From positions 1-24,392 of the forward strand of contig CAZTXD010000045.1 in the NCBI GenBank assembly GCA_964617995.1: 24,392 nucleotides of DNA, given 5' to 3'. This document shows positions 15,679-24,392 of the stretch, in pieces (positions within the stretch are counted from its first letter, which is position 1; every line of letters starts with the position of its first letter). Position numbers and translations under genes: made by a program. This DNA is from CAZTXD01 sp964617995. Lineage in GTDB: Bacteria; Actinomycetota; Acidimicrobiia; Spongiisociales; ZC4RG35. The notes below the pieces were generated by a model that worked only from the letters and a program-made list of their open reading frames with translations, searched no databases and was not told the DNA's origin.

Positions 15679-17661
15679 TCATCGGGCGAAACCGTACGAC
15701 ACCGCGGCCGAGGTGGCCGTGATGTCGGTGGGTCGTCGCGTCAGCGTGTACTCCAGGAAGGGATAGGGTCCCTCGAGGATGCGACCATCGGCTTCCACTC
15801 CCAGGCTCTCCAGTGTCTCGTCGCTGCCGGCGACGACCACCAGTCGTCGTCCCTCCCCCGCCCAGTCACCGGCCAAGGACGCCACCTCGGAGCTGTCGAT
15901 GGCGGTGATGGAGGTGCCGGCCGCCGGTACCCCGCAGTAGGAGCGAAAGCTCTGCAGCAGCTGCGACGAGGGGGCAACCGTGTCTGAGTCGACCACCAGG
16001 ACCGCGGCGTCGGAACCCAGGGTCTCACAGGCCACCTCGAAGTCCTCGTTCAACCCTTCCAGCTCGTGGAGGTCCCACACGTCGGCATAGCCCATGGCCA
16101 CGCCTCCCACCGCCACTGCTGCTAATGCGCCGGCCAGGTAAGTGCGCCACAGACTCCCCTTCGCCAGGGTGTGGAGGGCGACGGCTGCCGCCACTGCCAG
16201 TCCGGGGATCACGACGGGCAGGAACCGGCGCATCGCCCAGATGTGGTCGGGGTTGATCGACGGCCGCCACAGATAGGCGCCCGACACCATCACCGTGATC
16301 CCGACCCACAGCATCACGGGCGGGTGTAGCCGTCCGGTGATCGCCCTCCAAGACAGGATGCCCAAACCGACCAGACCCAGGATCAGGGCCGTCGGACCCA
16401 GGTACCAGTTGAGCCAGTGGAGTGAGAACTCGGCGTAGGTGCGGTCGGGCTCCACGGCCAGGCCTTCGGCCGCCTGGATGGGAGCGAGGTCATAGGTCAC
16501 TCCCGTGACGGCACCGAGCAGCGGTCGTACGGCGTAGCCGAACACCAGAGCTGCCGCACCGACGCCGAGGAGAACGGCACCGACTGCTGCTCGGTTGTCC
16601 CGAAACCAGCCCTGGAAACGGGTCCGAAGATGTGCGGGGATCAGGCGGTAGGCGAGTAACACGGCGACGGCCACGCCGATGAGCAGGAACTGGGAGTCGA
16701 ACTTCCCCAGGTACCAAGGTGCCACCACCAGCACCTCGACGATCCCGAACGCCGCCATCCATAGGAAGCCACGAAGGACCGGTGCCGCCCAACGCCCCAA
16801 CGAGCCACCCGCAACGACGAGAGCGACGAGGGGGATCACCAGCAGCAGCCCATCCACCCGGGCCAGTACCGACGCTCCCAGCACCATCCCTCCCAACAAC
16901 CGGGCCGTGGTGTCGTCGTCGGCAGCGGCGATCAGCATCCACGAGCCGGCCGCCACGAACAGCAGCGCCAGAGGCTCCGAGAACGGAGCCCGGCTGAAGT
17001 AGACGAACACCTGGTTGAGCCCCACCAGCAGCACTGCCACGATTGCCCACCACTGACCGGCCAAACGGAAGGCCAGGGCGAACACCGCCACCAACGCGAG
17101 CCCCCCAATCACGGCATTGAGACCCAGCATCGCCGGCAAACCCCCGATCTGCTGTACCACTGCGATCAGTGCGGGGAAGGCATGGAAGAACTCGGGCGAC
17201 AGCCGTCCGTCGGGTCGCTCGTCATAGAAGCCCGGCACTGCGAACTCCAGCTCCTCGTCCGAAAACGGCCCGACCCGGGCGTCCACCTGGAAACGGCCCG
17301 TTTCAGCTAGCCAACCTGCGGTGGCCGAATAGGTAGCCGGGTCCCGGCCGGTGAGCAGGTGCTCCCCCGGTTGCAGCAGAGACAACCCAACAGAGAAGCC
17401 GACGACGAGTGTAAGGAGCGCGACGGGAACTGGCCCGACTGAAACGCCCCGCACCGGTACTCTCGTCGTGACGAATCCCGTCACGACGAGTGCAGTCGGT
17501 ACGACCCACGCCCAGTGGAGAATTCCGACGACACCTGACACGACACCTACGACGGCGTTGGTGAGGAGGAACACGGCGCCCCGATAGAGAGTGCCCTCTA
17601 GCCAGGGCCCTCTCTCTCGTGGAGCCTTCATCGAGTTCGCCACGTGGGCAGGGGGTGCCAC
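15679..17661 (-). CDS. Large GT-C-like membrane glycosyltransferase
   Basis: 660 residues with about ten to twelve TM helices between residues 27 and 540 and a C-terminal soluble domain of about 110 residues. The first extracytoplasmic loop has HLLTGRDPATYSATAGWLAE (101-120) with a conserved Asp, and PEFFHAFPALIA follows; FSRAPFSEPLAL and LARVDGLLL are typical of GT39/ArnT-like and related GT-C enzymes. MRRFLPVVIPGL precedes the last helices. Such proteins move a sugar from a polyprenyl-phosphate donor to an acceptor outside the cell membrane. GTG 17661 has AAGAGAG upstream; an ATG at 17631 is the alternative start. It runs away from the next GT-C gene across a 246-nt divergent region. Donor and acceptor are unknown. 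Confidence 0.78.
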   Translation of the reverse strand: MAPPAHVANSMKAPRERGPWLEGTLYRGAVFLLTNAVVGVVSGVVGILHWAWVVPTALVVTGFVTTRVPVRGVSVGPVPVALLTLVVGFSVGLSLLQPGEHLLTGRDPATYSATAGWLAETGRFQVDARVGPFSDEELEFAVPGFYDERPDGRLSPEFFHAFPALIAVVQQIGGLPAMLGLNAVIGGLALVAVFALAFRLAGQWWAIVAVLLVGLNQVFVYFSRAPFSEPLALLFVAAGSWMLIAAADDDTTARLLGGMVLGASVLARVDGLLLVIPLVALVVAGGSLGRWAAPVLRGFLWMAAFGIVEVLVVAPWYLGKFDSQFLLIGVAVAVLLAYRLIPAHLRTRFQGWFRDNRAAVGAVLLGVGAAALVFGYAVRPLLGAVTGVTYDLAPIQAAEGLAVEPDRTYAEFSLHWLNWYLGPTALILGLVGLGILSWRAITGRLHPPVMLWVGITVMVSGAYLWRPSINPDHIWAMRRFLPVVIPGLAVAAAVALHTLAKGSLWRTYLAGALAAVAVGGVAMGYADVWDLHELEGLNEDFEVACETLGSDAAVLVVDSDTVAPSSQLLQSFRSYCGVPAAGTSITAIDSSEVASLAGDWAGEGRRLVVVAGSDETLESLGVEADGRILEGPYPFLEYTLTRRPTDITATSAAVSYGFAR

Positions 17662-17762
17662 AGCTTCGGTCTCTCTTGCCGCTCAGAAGAAACGGACCTG
17701 TCACCGACTACTAGGGCCCCGCCGGCCAGGGAGCCACATCCTATCCTTCGATGACTTATTGC

Positions 17763-17788
17763 TTGACACGATTGTCGTCACGTAGGGT
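17763..17788 (+). promoter_or_regulatory. Candidate promoter and overlapping inverted repeat
   Basis: TTGACA (17763-17768) is a perfect -35 hexamer; TAGGGT (17783-17788) is the best -10, but the spacer is only 14 nt. GACA-CGAT-TGTC (17765-17776), an exact inverted repeat, overlaps the -35. The leader to the GTG at 17908 would be about 110 nt and contains the hairpin described next. A promoter here is plausible but not proven. Confidence 0.35.
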
Positions 17789-17853
17789 CCAGTCCTTAAT
17801 GAACCGCAGGTGCACCCGTACTGGCATCTCCGTTGCTGGACGCACTCAGGTCA

Positions 17854-17889
17854 CTGCGTTGATCATCCGAGCGCAACGAGTCAACGCAG
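17854..17889 (+). repeat. Leader hairpin upstream of the second GT-C gene
   Basis: CTGCGTTGA (17854-17862) and TCAACGCAG (17881-17889) are exact reverse complements, making a 9-bp stem with an 18-nt loop that ends 5 nt before the AAAGGA ribosome site (17895-17900) of the GTG at 17908. Part of the loop, GCAACG (17873-17878), can instead pair with CGTTGC (17831-17836), so two exclusive folds are possible. A role in translation or attenuation is inference. Confidence 0.45.
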
Positions 17890-17907
17890 GAGCGAAAGGA
17901 TCTGCTC

Positions 17908-19278
17908 GTGAAGGTTGACCCCCGGGACATCGGTCGCCGAGTGTGGGCGCTTCTGGCCTTCCTGGGCTTCTCAGTCATGGTGACGATCGACCAGGCACAG
18001 GCTCTCACGGGGTTGATCGTGGCCACGATCGGCCTGATTCTGGTGATCTCGCGTCGACCGTTGAACTACTCCTGGCTCCCACGGCTGATCGCAGGCGGCA
18101 TCCCCATTCTGTTCGGCCTGCTCTGGCTGGCGGGTGACCTGACACCGTACGGAACCGAACCCGGATGGCTCCATTGGCTGGGAGGCGTCATTTGGTGCGT
18201 TGCGGGACTACCGGTCCTGCTTCGAGGCGATCGAATCACGCGCACCGAGGCGATGGTCCTCGTGCTCACCGCTGGTGTGATGTCACTGGGACTCGGGATC
18301 GTGGTCTATGTGACATCCCTGGACTTCGGCATCGACGTCACGTTCCTTCATGTCTCGGCTGCCGATGCTCTCCTGTCTGGCTCGAGCCCATACGGAGACG
18401 CGGTCACGGTCTTCGATGGTTCTCCTGACGCCCCGCCAGGAACGCAGATCGTCGGTTATCCGTATCCACCCGCGACCCTCTTTCCGTTCGCAGCAGGGAC
18501 CCTCCTTGCTGATCCCCGGCTGATCTCACTGGCCTGCTGGCTGCTCCTCCTTGTGGTCGTGGGCTTCGCCACGTTACGGACATCTACGCCGCTTATTCCA
18601 CTCGGTGCTTTCCTGGGCTTGGCCGCGCTGCCGGGCTGGCCGCTGGTTCTCGTGTCATCCTGGACCGAGCCGCTCTCCATCGCCATCCTCGCCATCACCC
18701 TGGCTACTTGGAATAGAAAGGTTCTGTCGAGCTTGATGCTTGGATTCGCCCTGGCGACCAAGCAGTATTTCGTCGCGCTGGCACCGCTGTTTCTGGGATG
18801 GCACGTCGATAGTCGCCTTCGGAGACTGACCCTCACGGCGATCGGGGCTACAGCGCTCCTTTCTCCGGTCTTTTTCTGGGACAACCTCGACGACACCTTC
18901 CGATCCTTGGTCACCTTTCTCCTCCAAGCGAGCCCACGTGTAGATGGGAGCAGCTTGGTAGGGATCGGCAGCTTCTTCGGGCTTCGATTGAATCCACCTC
19001 TCTGGCTCACAGTCCTGGCACCGCTCGCGGTGGCTGCAGGCCTGGGACCGTTCATCAGACGGCGAACTGATCTGGCTGTCGCCATGAGTGCCGCCCTGGG
19101 AGTCGCCTTTCTCCTGGGCAGTCAGGCTTTCGCCAACTATTGGCTGCTGCCCGCCTCACTGATGGCATTGGCAGCATCCCTCGACCCTGAACCGGGTCAA
19201 CGTTTGCTCGGCAGGCGTTCAGGTGGAACGTTCGAGGACACAACACTGATCCGTCACGACCAGCAGCAGAGGCGGTGA
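17908..19278 (+). CDS. GT-C/GT87-like polytopic membrane protein
   Basis: 456 residues with about ten TM helices. The DFGIDVTFLHVSAADALLSG stretch, SGSSPYGDAV (157-166) and GYPYPPAT (183-190) follow the LL-x-G-x-x-PY ... YPP pattern of actinobacterial GT87/DUF2029-like mannosyltransferases and relatives that use polyprenyl-phosphate sugars. ATKQYFVALAPLFL later in the chain also fits. GTG 17908 has AAAGGA seven bases upstream, a strong site. The gene stands alone on the plus strand, divergent from the 660-residue GT-C gene, and converges on the methyltransferase at 19317 with a 38-nt gap in which I see no terminator. The polar tail (TTLIRHDQQQRR) faces the cytoplasm or the outside; topology was not resolved. 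Confidence 0.75.
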   Translation: MKVDPRDIGRRVWALLAFLGFSVMVTIDQAQALTGLIVATIGLILVISRRPLNYSWLPRLIAGGIPILFGLLWLAGDLTPYGTEPGWLHWLGGVIWCVAGLPVLLRGDRITRTEAMVLVLTAGVMSLGLGIVVYVTSLDFGIDVTFLHVSAADALLSGSSPYGDAVTVFDGSPDAPPGTQIVGYPYPPATLFPFAAGTLLADPRLISLACWLLLLVVVGFATLRTSTPLIPLGAFLGLAALPGWPLVLVSSWTEPLSIAILAITLATWNRKVLSSLMLGFALATKQYFVALAPLFLGWHVDSRLRRLTLTAIGATALLSPVFFWDNLDDTFRSLVTFLLQASPRVDGSSLVGIGSFFGLRLNPPLWLTVLAPLAVAAGLGPFIRRRTDLAVAMSAALGVAFLLGSQAFANYWLLPASLMALAASLDPEPGQRLLGRRSGGTFEDTTLIRHDQQQRR

Positions 19279-19316
19279 GGTCGGCCTACGCGGACGTGAT
19301 CGTGTACACCCCTTCG

Positions 19317-20015
19317 CTACTCGTCCAAGGTGCCCGACCCGCCCCCGGCCCGCCCGACCACCAGGAACTGGCCACCAAGGAGTCGCCAGGCCGGGCGGAG
19401 TCTCAGATAGGCACGAACGAGAAATGGCGGAGGCGGTGGTTTGCCTGCCATCGTGAACGGGAGGAACCGAGCGATCGAGGTCTCGATCTCGAACCCCGCC
19501 AGCTCCGCGGCTTCGGCCATCGAACGCTCGGTCAAAGGGACGACGTGGTCGAAGAAATCCCAATAGGCTCCGCCGACAGCTCGAATGTTCGGCCCCATGC
19601 AGATGAGCCTTCCGGCGGGGCGAAGACATCGCTGCGCCTCGGCGAGCGTCCTTTCGATCGCCGACGAACCCGAGAGATGCTCGAGGAGGTTGCTGGTGAA
19701 GACGAGATCGAGAGATCCCTCATCGAAGGGCCAGCGTTGATCCGCTGCCTGCGTGTGCAGATGAACACCGGTGTCGAGGTGTCGACTCACCGCAGGGTTC
19801 AGGTCGATGGCATGCCGCTCAGGCACGTCGATCTGATTGACGAAGTATCCCCATCCACATCCCAGATCCAGCACCGACTTCGCTCCGTCGAGATACCGAG
19901 CGAAATACGACTCGATGAGCACCTTCCAGACCCGTCGGCGGGCTTCATCCTCTGCTTCAAAGCGGCGGCGATACTGTTCGGAGAGCCGAGGCCCCCACTC
20001 GTCCCCGTAGCTCAT
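19317..20015 (-). CDS. Class I SAM-dependent methyltransferase
   Basis: 232 residues from the ATG at 20015, with GGGGAG nine bases upstream; an earlier start at 20039 adds only eight residues. Motif I is VLDLGCGWGYF (48-58), followed by HAIDLNP, LVFTSNLLEHL and RLICMGPNIRAVGGAYWDFF. The latter GPN-x-R segment and the FDHVVPLTERSM stretch recur in methyltransferases of glycan and lipid loci. A C-terminal hydrophobic segment (about 200-225) could touch the membrane. It is divergent from the spermidine-synthase-like gene. The substrate is unknown. Confidence 0.87.
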   Translation of the reverse strand: MSYGDEWGPRLSEQYRRRFEAEDEARRRVWKVLIESYFARYLDGAKSVLDLGCGWGYFVNQIDVPERHAIDLNPAVSRHLDTGVHLHTQAADQRWPFDEGSLDLVFTSNLLEHLSGSSAIERTLAEAQRCLRPAGRLICMGPNIRAVGGAYWDFFDHVVPLTERSMAEAAELAGFEIETSIARFLPFTMAGKPPPPPFLVRAYLRLRPAWRLLGGQFLVVGRAGGGSGTLDE

Positions 20016-20353
20016 TTCACCGGCTCCCCGACAGGCCATAGCCTCGGTTCATGCAGGCATCCATCCGCTCATCGAGGCCTGCTGTGGCCACCAGTGCCAA
20101 GCTCAGCCAACCTAGCTCGATCGACGATTGCTGCGCCACGATCCCGGTGTCGACTCGGTAGGAGGGCATCGTCGATCGACCAAGATCGGTTCGGGGGAGC
20201 TTGGATTCTCTCATGCGAACAGAACCTCGCATTCGATAGTCGGTGGATGCCGTCGCCCACAATATCCTGCGTTGCAGCCGCAGCCGCTGCACCGACCCAT
20301 TTGCCCACGAACCCCCTTCAGGCTCGACCCCAGTCGACCGATTGCATCATCTC
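20016..20353. promoter_or_regulatory. Divergent intergenic region with a 12-bp inverted repeat
   Basis: These 338 nt separate the methyltransferase (-) and the spermidine-synthase-like gene (+). TCGATCGACGAT (20117-20128) and ATCGTCGATCGA (20168-20179) form a perfect 12-bp inverted repeat with a 39-nt spacer. No clear -35/-10 pair was found, and the small open frames in the region have no recognisable domain. A pair of operator sites or a looping element is possible. Confidence 0.4.
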
Positions 20354-22414
20354 ATGTCCGTAGACATCTCCAGACACGCCGTCCGTGATCCGCGTCTGCG
20401 GCTCGTCTGCCTGAGCTTCTTGATGTTGTTCGTCGAGTTGGCGTTGATCCGGTGGCTGGGAGAGAACGTCGTCTACCTCTCCTACTTCACCAACTTCGTC
20501 TTGTTGGGGAGCTTCCTTGGCATCGGACTCGGATTCCTGCTCCCTCACAAGCCGGGCGGACTCCGCTGGTTCCCCGCAGCGTTGTTCGCCCTGGTCGCGC
20601 TGATCCTGGTCTTCCCGGTGGAAATCGACCGGTCCGGATCCGACGTGATCTTCTTCGGGCGTCTCGATCTCTCCGGACTGCCGATCTGGGTCATGCTGCC
20701 GCTGGTGTTCGCAGCCGTCGTCATCGTCCTGTTCCTGATCGGTCAAGCTGTCGCCCGAGAGTTCGCCAAGTTCCGCCCCCTCATCGCCTATCGCCTCGAC
20801 ATCACCGGTTCTGTTCTCGGGGTCGTCGGCTTCGCCGGTCTCGCCTGGTTGAAGACACCTCCGGTGGTCTGGGCCATGGCGGTGCTGATCCTCTTCGTGC
20901 TGCTATCAGGCGATGAGATGCACCCCCGCGGAATGGCTCTCATGGTGGGCGTGGTGATCGTCCTCGGAGCGCAGAGCTTTCTCCCTGGTCACCTCTGGTC
21001 TCCGTACTACAAGGTTCAGACTGTTCCGGTAGCGAGCGGTGAGTCCCTCGCCGTCACCGTCAACGGAATACCGCATCAGACGATCACGACGGTCGCCCGT
21101 CGTGAGGCTGTCGAGCCGGTCTATTTTCTTCCCTACCAATTGGCGAGTGTTGACTTCGATCGTGTCATGATCATCGGAGCGGGGACGGGCACAGACGTAG
21201 CCATCGCCCTCCACCACGGCGTCGAGCACGTGGACGCGGTCGAGATCGATCCCACTCTTTATGACATCGGTGTGGACCGGCACCCGAACTCTCCCTACAG
21301 CGACCCTCGAGTCACGGTCATCATCGACGACGGGCGCGCCTGGATGGAACGAAGCCCCGGCGATTATGACCTCATCCTTTTCGCGCTTCCCGATTCGCTC
21401 ACACTTGTATCGAGCCAGTCGAATCTGCGCCTGGAGAGCTTCCTGTTCACTCACGAGGCGATCGACAAGGCCAGGGAGTTGCTGTCTCCGACCGGAGTGT
21501 TCGCGATGTACAACTACTACCGGGAAGACTGGCTGATCGATCGGTTGGCCGCCACCATCGACGCCAGCTTCGGAAGCGACCGCTGCGTCGTCACCCCCGA
21601 AAGCGAAGGCCGGTTGGCACTGCTCGCAGGAGGTCCCGGAGTTGCAGCAAGCTGCCCGGCAGGGGAGCGAGACGTGAGTTCGGCCCCTCCACCCGTGACC
21701 GACGACTACCCATTCCTCTACGTCCGAACGAAGGGAATACCCGCCTTCTACCTGGCAGCGATGGCGTCGGTGCTGATCGTCTCTATGGCGGCGATAAGGA
21801 TCGCCGGAACCCGCCTGCGGTCGATCGGACCGAACCTGGACCTTTTCCTGATGGGGGCGGCATTTCTCCTGCTCGAAACCAAGAGCGTCGTCCAGTTCGC
21901 GCTTTGGTTCGGCACCACCTGGCGAGTCAACGCCCTGGTCTTCGTCGGGGTGCTGTTGTCGGTCCTGGCTGCCATCGAAGTGGCCCGACTCGGTCGCCTA
22001 CCACGCCCGGCCGTCCTCTACGGAGTCCTCGTCGCGGCGATCATCGCAGCATGGGCCGTTCCCAGCAATGCGCTGCTCGACTTCTCGGCTCCGACCCGGT
22101 TCGTGGTCGCCGTCCTCCTCACATTCACGCCGATATTCATCGCCAACCTGGTCTTCGCTCAGAGGTTCGCCAACGTCGAGGACTCGACGACAGCCTTCGG
22201 CATCAATCTGTTGGGAGCAATGGTCGGTGGTGTCCTCGAGTACACCTCTCTGCTGGTCGGGTACAGGGCCCTGGCAGTGCTCGTCGGCGTGATCTACGTG
22301 GGGGCATATCTCGCCTGGCGGGCCAGCACCTCCGGTCCCATGACAGAAGGTCGCGCTCTCACCCGTTTCGGCGCTGCCAGGACTCGGGAGGTTTCTCCCA
22401 CTGCAGCCGACTAG
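20354..22414 (+). CDS. Spermidine-synthase-like domain embedded in a polytopic membrane protein
   Basis: 686 residues from the ATG at 20354 (no good Shine-Dalgarno; the TM start fixes it). Residues 15-210 hold about six TM helices, beginning with LFVELALIRWLGENVVYLSY. Residues about 220-455 are a Rossmann domain: IIGAGTGTDV (273-282), VEIDP (296-300), DDGRAW (325-330), then YDLILFALPDS (338-348). Residues 475-660 hold seven or so further helices with LLETKSVVQF and FGINLLGAMVGGVLEYTSL. This is the membrane spermidine-synthase-like architecture. In true spermidine synthases the segment after YDLI carries the catalytic Asp; here it reads FALPDS, so classical aminopropyl transfer is doubtful. 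The substrate is unknown; methyl transfer or amine transfer at the membrane are both open. Confidence 0.85.
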   Translation: MSVDISRHAVRDPRLRLVCLSFLMLFVELALIRWLGENVVYLSYFTNFVLLGSFLGIGLGFLLPHKPGGLRWFPAALFALVALILVFPVEIDRSGSDVIFFGRLDLSGLPIWVMLPLVFAAVVIVLFLIGQAVAREFAKFRPLIAYRLDITGSVLGVVGFAGLAWLKTPPVVWAMAVLILFVLLSGDEMHPRGMALMVGVVIVLGAQSFLPGHLWSPYYKVQTVPVASGESLAVTVNGIPHQTITTVARREAVEPVYFLPYQLASVDFDRVMIIGAGTGTDVAIALHHGVEHVDAVEIDPTLYDIGVDRHPNSPYSDPRVTVIIDDGRAWMERSPGDYDLILFALPDSLTLVSSQSNLRLESFLFTHEAIDKARELLSPTGVFAMYNYYREDWLIDRLAATIDASFGSDRCVVTPESEGRLALLAGGPGVAASCPAGERDVSSAPPPVTDDYPFLYVRTKGIPAFYLAAMASVLIVSMAAIRIAGTRLRSIGPNLDLFLMGAAFLLLETKSVVQFALWFGTTWRVNALVFVGVLLSVLAAIEVARLGRLPRPAVLYGVLVAAIIAAWAVPSNALLDFSAPTRFVVAVLLTFTPIFIANLVFAQRFANVEDSTTAFGINLLGAMVGGVLEYTSLLVGYRALAVLVGVIYVGAYLAWRASTSGPMTEGRALTRFGAARTREVSPTAAD

Positions 22415-22423
22415 CCCTGCCCC

Positions 22424-23827
22424 TCACCGACTGCCTGACGCGACCTCCCGGAACTGATTCTCGAAGCGGGCGGCGACATAGGCGGTTTCGGGCATATACG
22501 CGACATCCCCGCCGAGACATCGAACCAGATAGACGCTGATGTTGGTGTTGACACGGGGGAACGGTTCAGCGCACGCGTCGGTGCCGCGAACAGCACCCAG
22601 AGTATGCATTCGCTCTTCCACCATCCCCTGCGTCCACGTTTCCGACGGAATACCCATCTGACCTGTCACGTCCGATCCGTGGTCGCCAACCAAGACGACG
22701 ATCGAGGACGCCGCCTCAGCCACGATGGTCTCCACCACAGCGAGGGTGCACTCCAACTGCTCCTCGAATGCATCCTCCAGTTGTGCACGGCTGGCGTTGC
22801 AGGTGCGATCGAACACGTAGGGTGGATGAGGAAGGATGAGATGGAGGAAGACGAAGTCCATTGTTTCGTTGTTCGCCAGGTCGACGAGCTCGCTATCGAT
22901 CCATTGCATGGAGTGCTGAATTCCTAGATGCCAGTCGTGCAACACGAAGTGATCCAGAACCGGCCGCAACACTGAGCCACGAAGAACGTTGTATGTGCCG
23001 TCATCTATCCACGGCCTCGAGATGCACGTGTCCCGTGAGTCGACGCATCTCAGAGCCGCCCAACCAGACTCGACCAGAGTCACGTGATAGCCGGCTCGCC
23101 TGAACGTCTCAAACAACCTGCCACCTCCGCCCTGAATCCACGACAGATGTCGCCTCGAAGCTTGGGTCTGGACGTCCGTTTCGTCCATAACCAGGGACAT
23201 CGACACGATCGACGGAACGGCGGCATGAGTCAGGGAGTACGAGGCTCTCATGTCGATGTCCACCTGAAAGCCGTGCTGCTCGAGACGTTCGCCGACAGCA
23301 ATACCTGCTTTGCCCAAGTCACGCAGGGCACCGGACGATGGAAACCCGTCGAGTACCACGAACACAACATCTCGCGTCGGCTGGTCGAGCACGGCCGGTG
23401 CGTGGTCGGCCGCACCGGGCTCGTGGTCGCTCCAGGCCAATGCGACCTGGGCAGACGCCGCCAGCAATGACAAACTGAGGAACAGGGCAGCCCAGCTGAT
23501 CACGTGACTCACCAGACCCATGTGCCTGAGTCGCCAAACGACCCCGGCTGCAACCGCCATCAGAACCAGCATCCCCACAGGGGAGGCGAATGCGGATAGC
23601 TCTCCACCCCAGGAGAGCATGCAGACAGCGAGGAAAGTAAGCGGCGTCGCTACCACCCGGTAGCGTGTCCGATCTAGAAGGCTGGCCGTGAGCATCCCCA
23701 CAGCGAGGAACCCGATGCCGATCACAACCAACCGGTAGTGCCGGGTGACGTAACCGAAGTTCCACACCATCGTCACGAGGGGCGGATAGAACGCCGGTGG
23801 AGCCAATAGCAGCATCCGCCAACCCAA
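22424..23827 (-). CDS. Sulfatase/alkaline-phosphatase-superfamily membrane enzyme (intact paralogue)
   Basis: 467 residues: about five TM helices within 1-130, then a periplasm-side or extracellular catalytic domain. VVFVVLDGFPSS (154-165; D160), YSLTHAAVPSI (197-207; T200, likely nucleophile), HLILPHPPYVF (329-339) and VLVGDHGSDVTGQ (378-390; D382, H383) are the metal and nucleophile elements of the superfamily, which includes phosphoglycerol and phosphoethanolamine transferases and sulfatases. There is no CxPxR sulfatase motif, so phosphotransfer or phosphatase action on surface glycans is as likely as sulfate removal. Four Cys (C260, C268, C343, C360) may form disulfides. TTG 23827 has AAAGGA seven bases upstream; ATG 23815 is the alternative. 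It lies 80 nt after uvrB and converges on the neighbour with a 9-nt gap. Confidence 0.8.
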   Translation of the reverse strand: MGWRMLLLAPPAFYPPLVTMVWNFGYVTRHYRLVVIGIGFLAVGMLTASLLDRTRYRVVATPLTFLAVCMLSWGGELSAFASPVGMLVLMAVAAGVVWRLRHMGLVSHVISWAALFLSLSLLAASAQVALAWSDHEPGAADHAPAVLDQPTRDVVFVVLDGFPSSGALRDLGKAGIAVGERLEQHGFQVDIDMRASYSLTHAAVPSIVSMSLVMDETDVQTQASRRHLSWIQGGGGRLFETFRRAGYHVTLVESGWAALRCVDSRDTCISRPWIDDGTYNVLRGSVLRPVLDHFVLHDWHLGIQHSMQWIDSELVDLANNETMDFVFLHLILPHPPYVFDRTCNASRAQLEDAFEEQLECTLAVVETIVAEAASSIVVLVGDHGSDVTGQMGIPSETWTQGMVEERMHTLGAVRGTDACAEPFPRVNTNISVYLVRCLGGDVAYMPETAYVAARFENQFREVASGSR

Positions 23828-23907
23828 CGATGCATCCTTTGGGATCTCGGAAGGAGAGTGGGCCTTCTGGTTTGCAGCTGGCGGGACGACTCGACCAGCC
23901 CGGGGCT

Positions 23908-24392
<485 letters not shown>

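Noticed and set aside
12736..15987. Very long plus-strand open frame (1083 codons) opposite uvrA
   Set aside because: It is the mirror of a high-G+C gene: rich in Gly, Val, Asp, His and Arg, with no domain, and it covers the uvrA promoter. UvrA on the other strand is certain.
20017..20292. 91-codon minus-strand frame upstream of the methyltransferase
   Set aside because: No recognisable domain or good ribosome site, and it covers the divergent control region with the 12-bp inverted repeat.

Overview
The window is high-GC bacterial DNA (hand counts of single 60-base lines give about 68% G+C in uvrA). It holds the complete uvrA gene and the 3' end of uvrB, surrounded by cell-envelope and glycan genes. 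A GAAC-N4-GTTC LexA box (the Gram-positive/actinobacterial type) lies in front of uvrA, GTG and TTG starts are common, and there are many GT-C and GT2 glycosyltransferases. Together these suggest an Actinomycetota genome, perhaps an Acidimicrobiia-like lineage. The placement is inference; there is no rRNA or other taxonomic marker in the window.

Layout. 1-65: tail of an unknown gene (+). 197-1411 (-): GT-C-like membrane protein in DNA of lower G+C. 1547-2905 (-): HTTM/VKGC-like membrane protein. 2988-4683 (+): methyltransferase and flippase-like (LPG synthase TM) protein, overlapping by 8 nt. 7784-4604 (-): GT2-methyltransferase fusion, methyltransferase, and DPM1-like GT2 with two C-terminal TM helices. 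8141-11093 (+): nucleotide-sugar dehydrogenase, GT2 and SDR epimerase joined by 4-nt stop/start overlaps. 12790-11168 (-): a sulfatase/alkaline-phosphatase-fold membrane protein broken by two compensating frameshifts. 15606-12787 (-): uvrA, with the LexA box. 17661-15679 (-) and 17908-19278 (+): divergent GT-C-like membrane proteins. 20015-19317 (-): methyltransferase. 20354-22414 (+): large membrane protein with an embedded spermidine-synthase-like Rossmann domain. 23827-22424 (-): an intact paralogue of the broken sulfatase-like protein. 24392-23908 (-): uvrB C-terminus.

How the genes fit together. The dehydrogenase and epimerase would make an acidic or epimerised nucleotide sugar. GT2 enzymes would load sugars onto a polyprenyl lipid or a growing glycan, GT-C enzymes would use lipid-linked sugars at the outer face, and methyltransferases and phosphatase/sulfatase-fold enzymes would decorate the product. 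This reads as a surface glycan or glycolipid locus interleaved with the nucleotide-excision-repair genes. No acceptor or final polymer can be named from sequence alone.

Points most worth a second look: the perfect SOS box of uvrA; the two sulfatase-like paralogues, each directly downstream of a uvr gene, one of them frameshifted; two 7-3-7 palindromes in the divergent region 7785-8140; a 12-bp inverted repeat at 20117-20179; the GT2-methyltransferase fusion; and the spermidine-synthase-like membrane protein that lacks the expected catalytic Asp. I saw no insertion sequence, integrase, CRISPR array, tRNA or rRNA.
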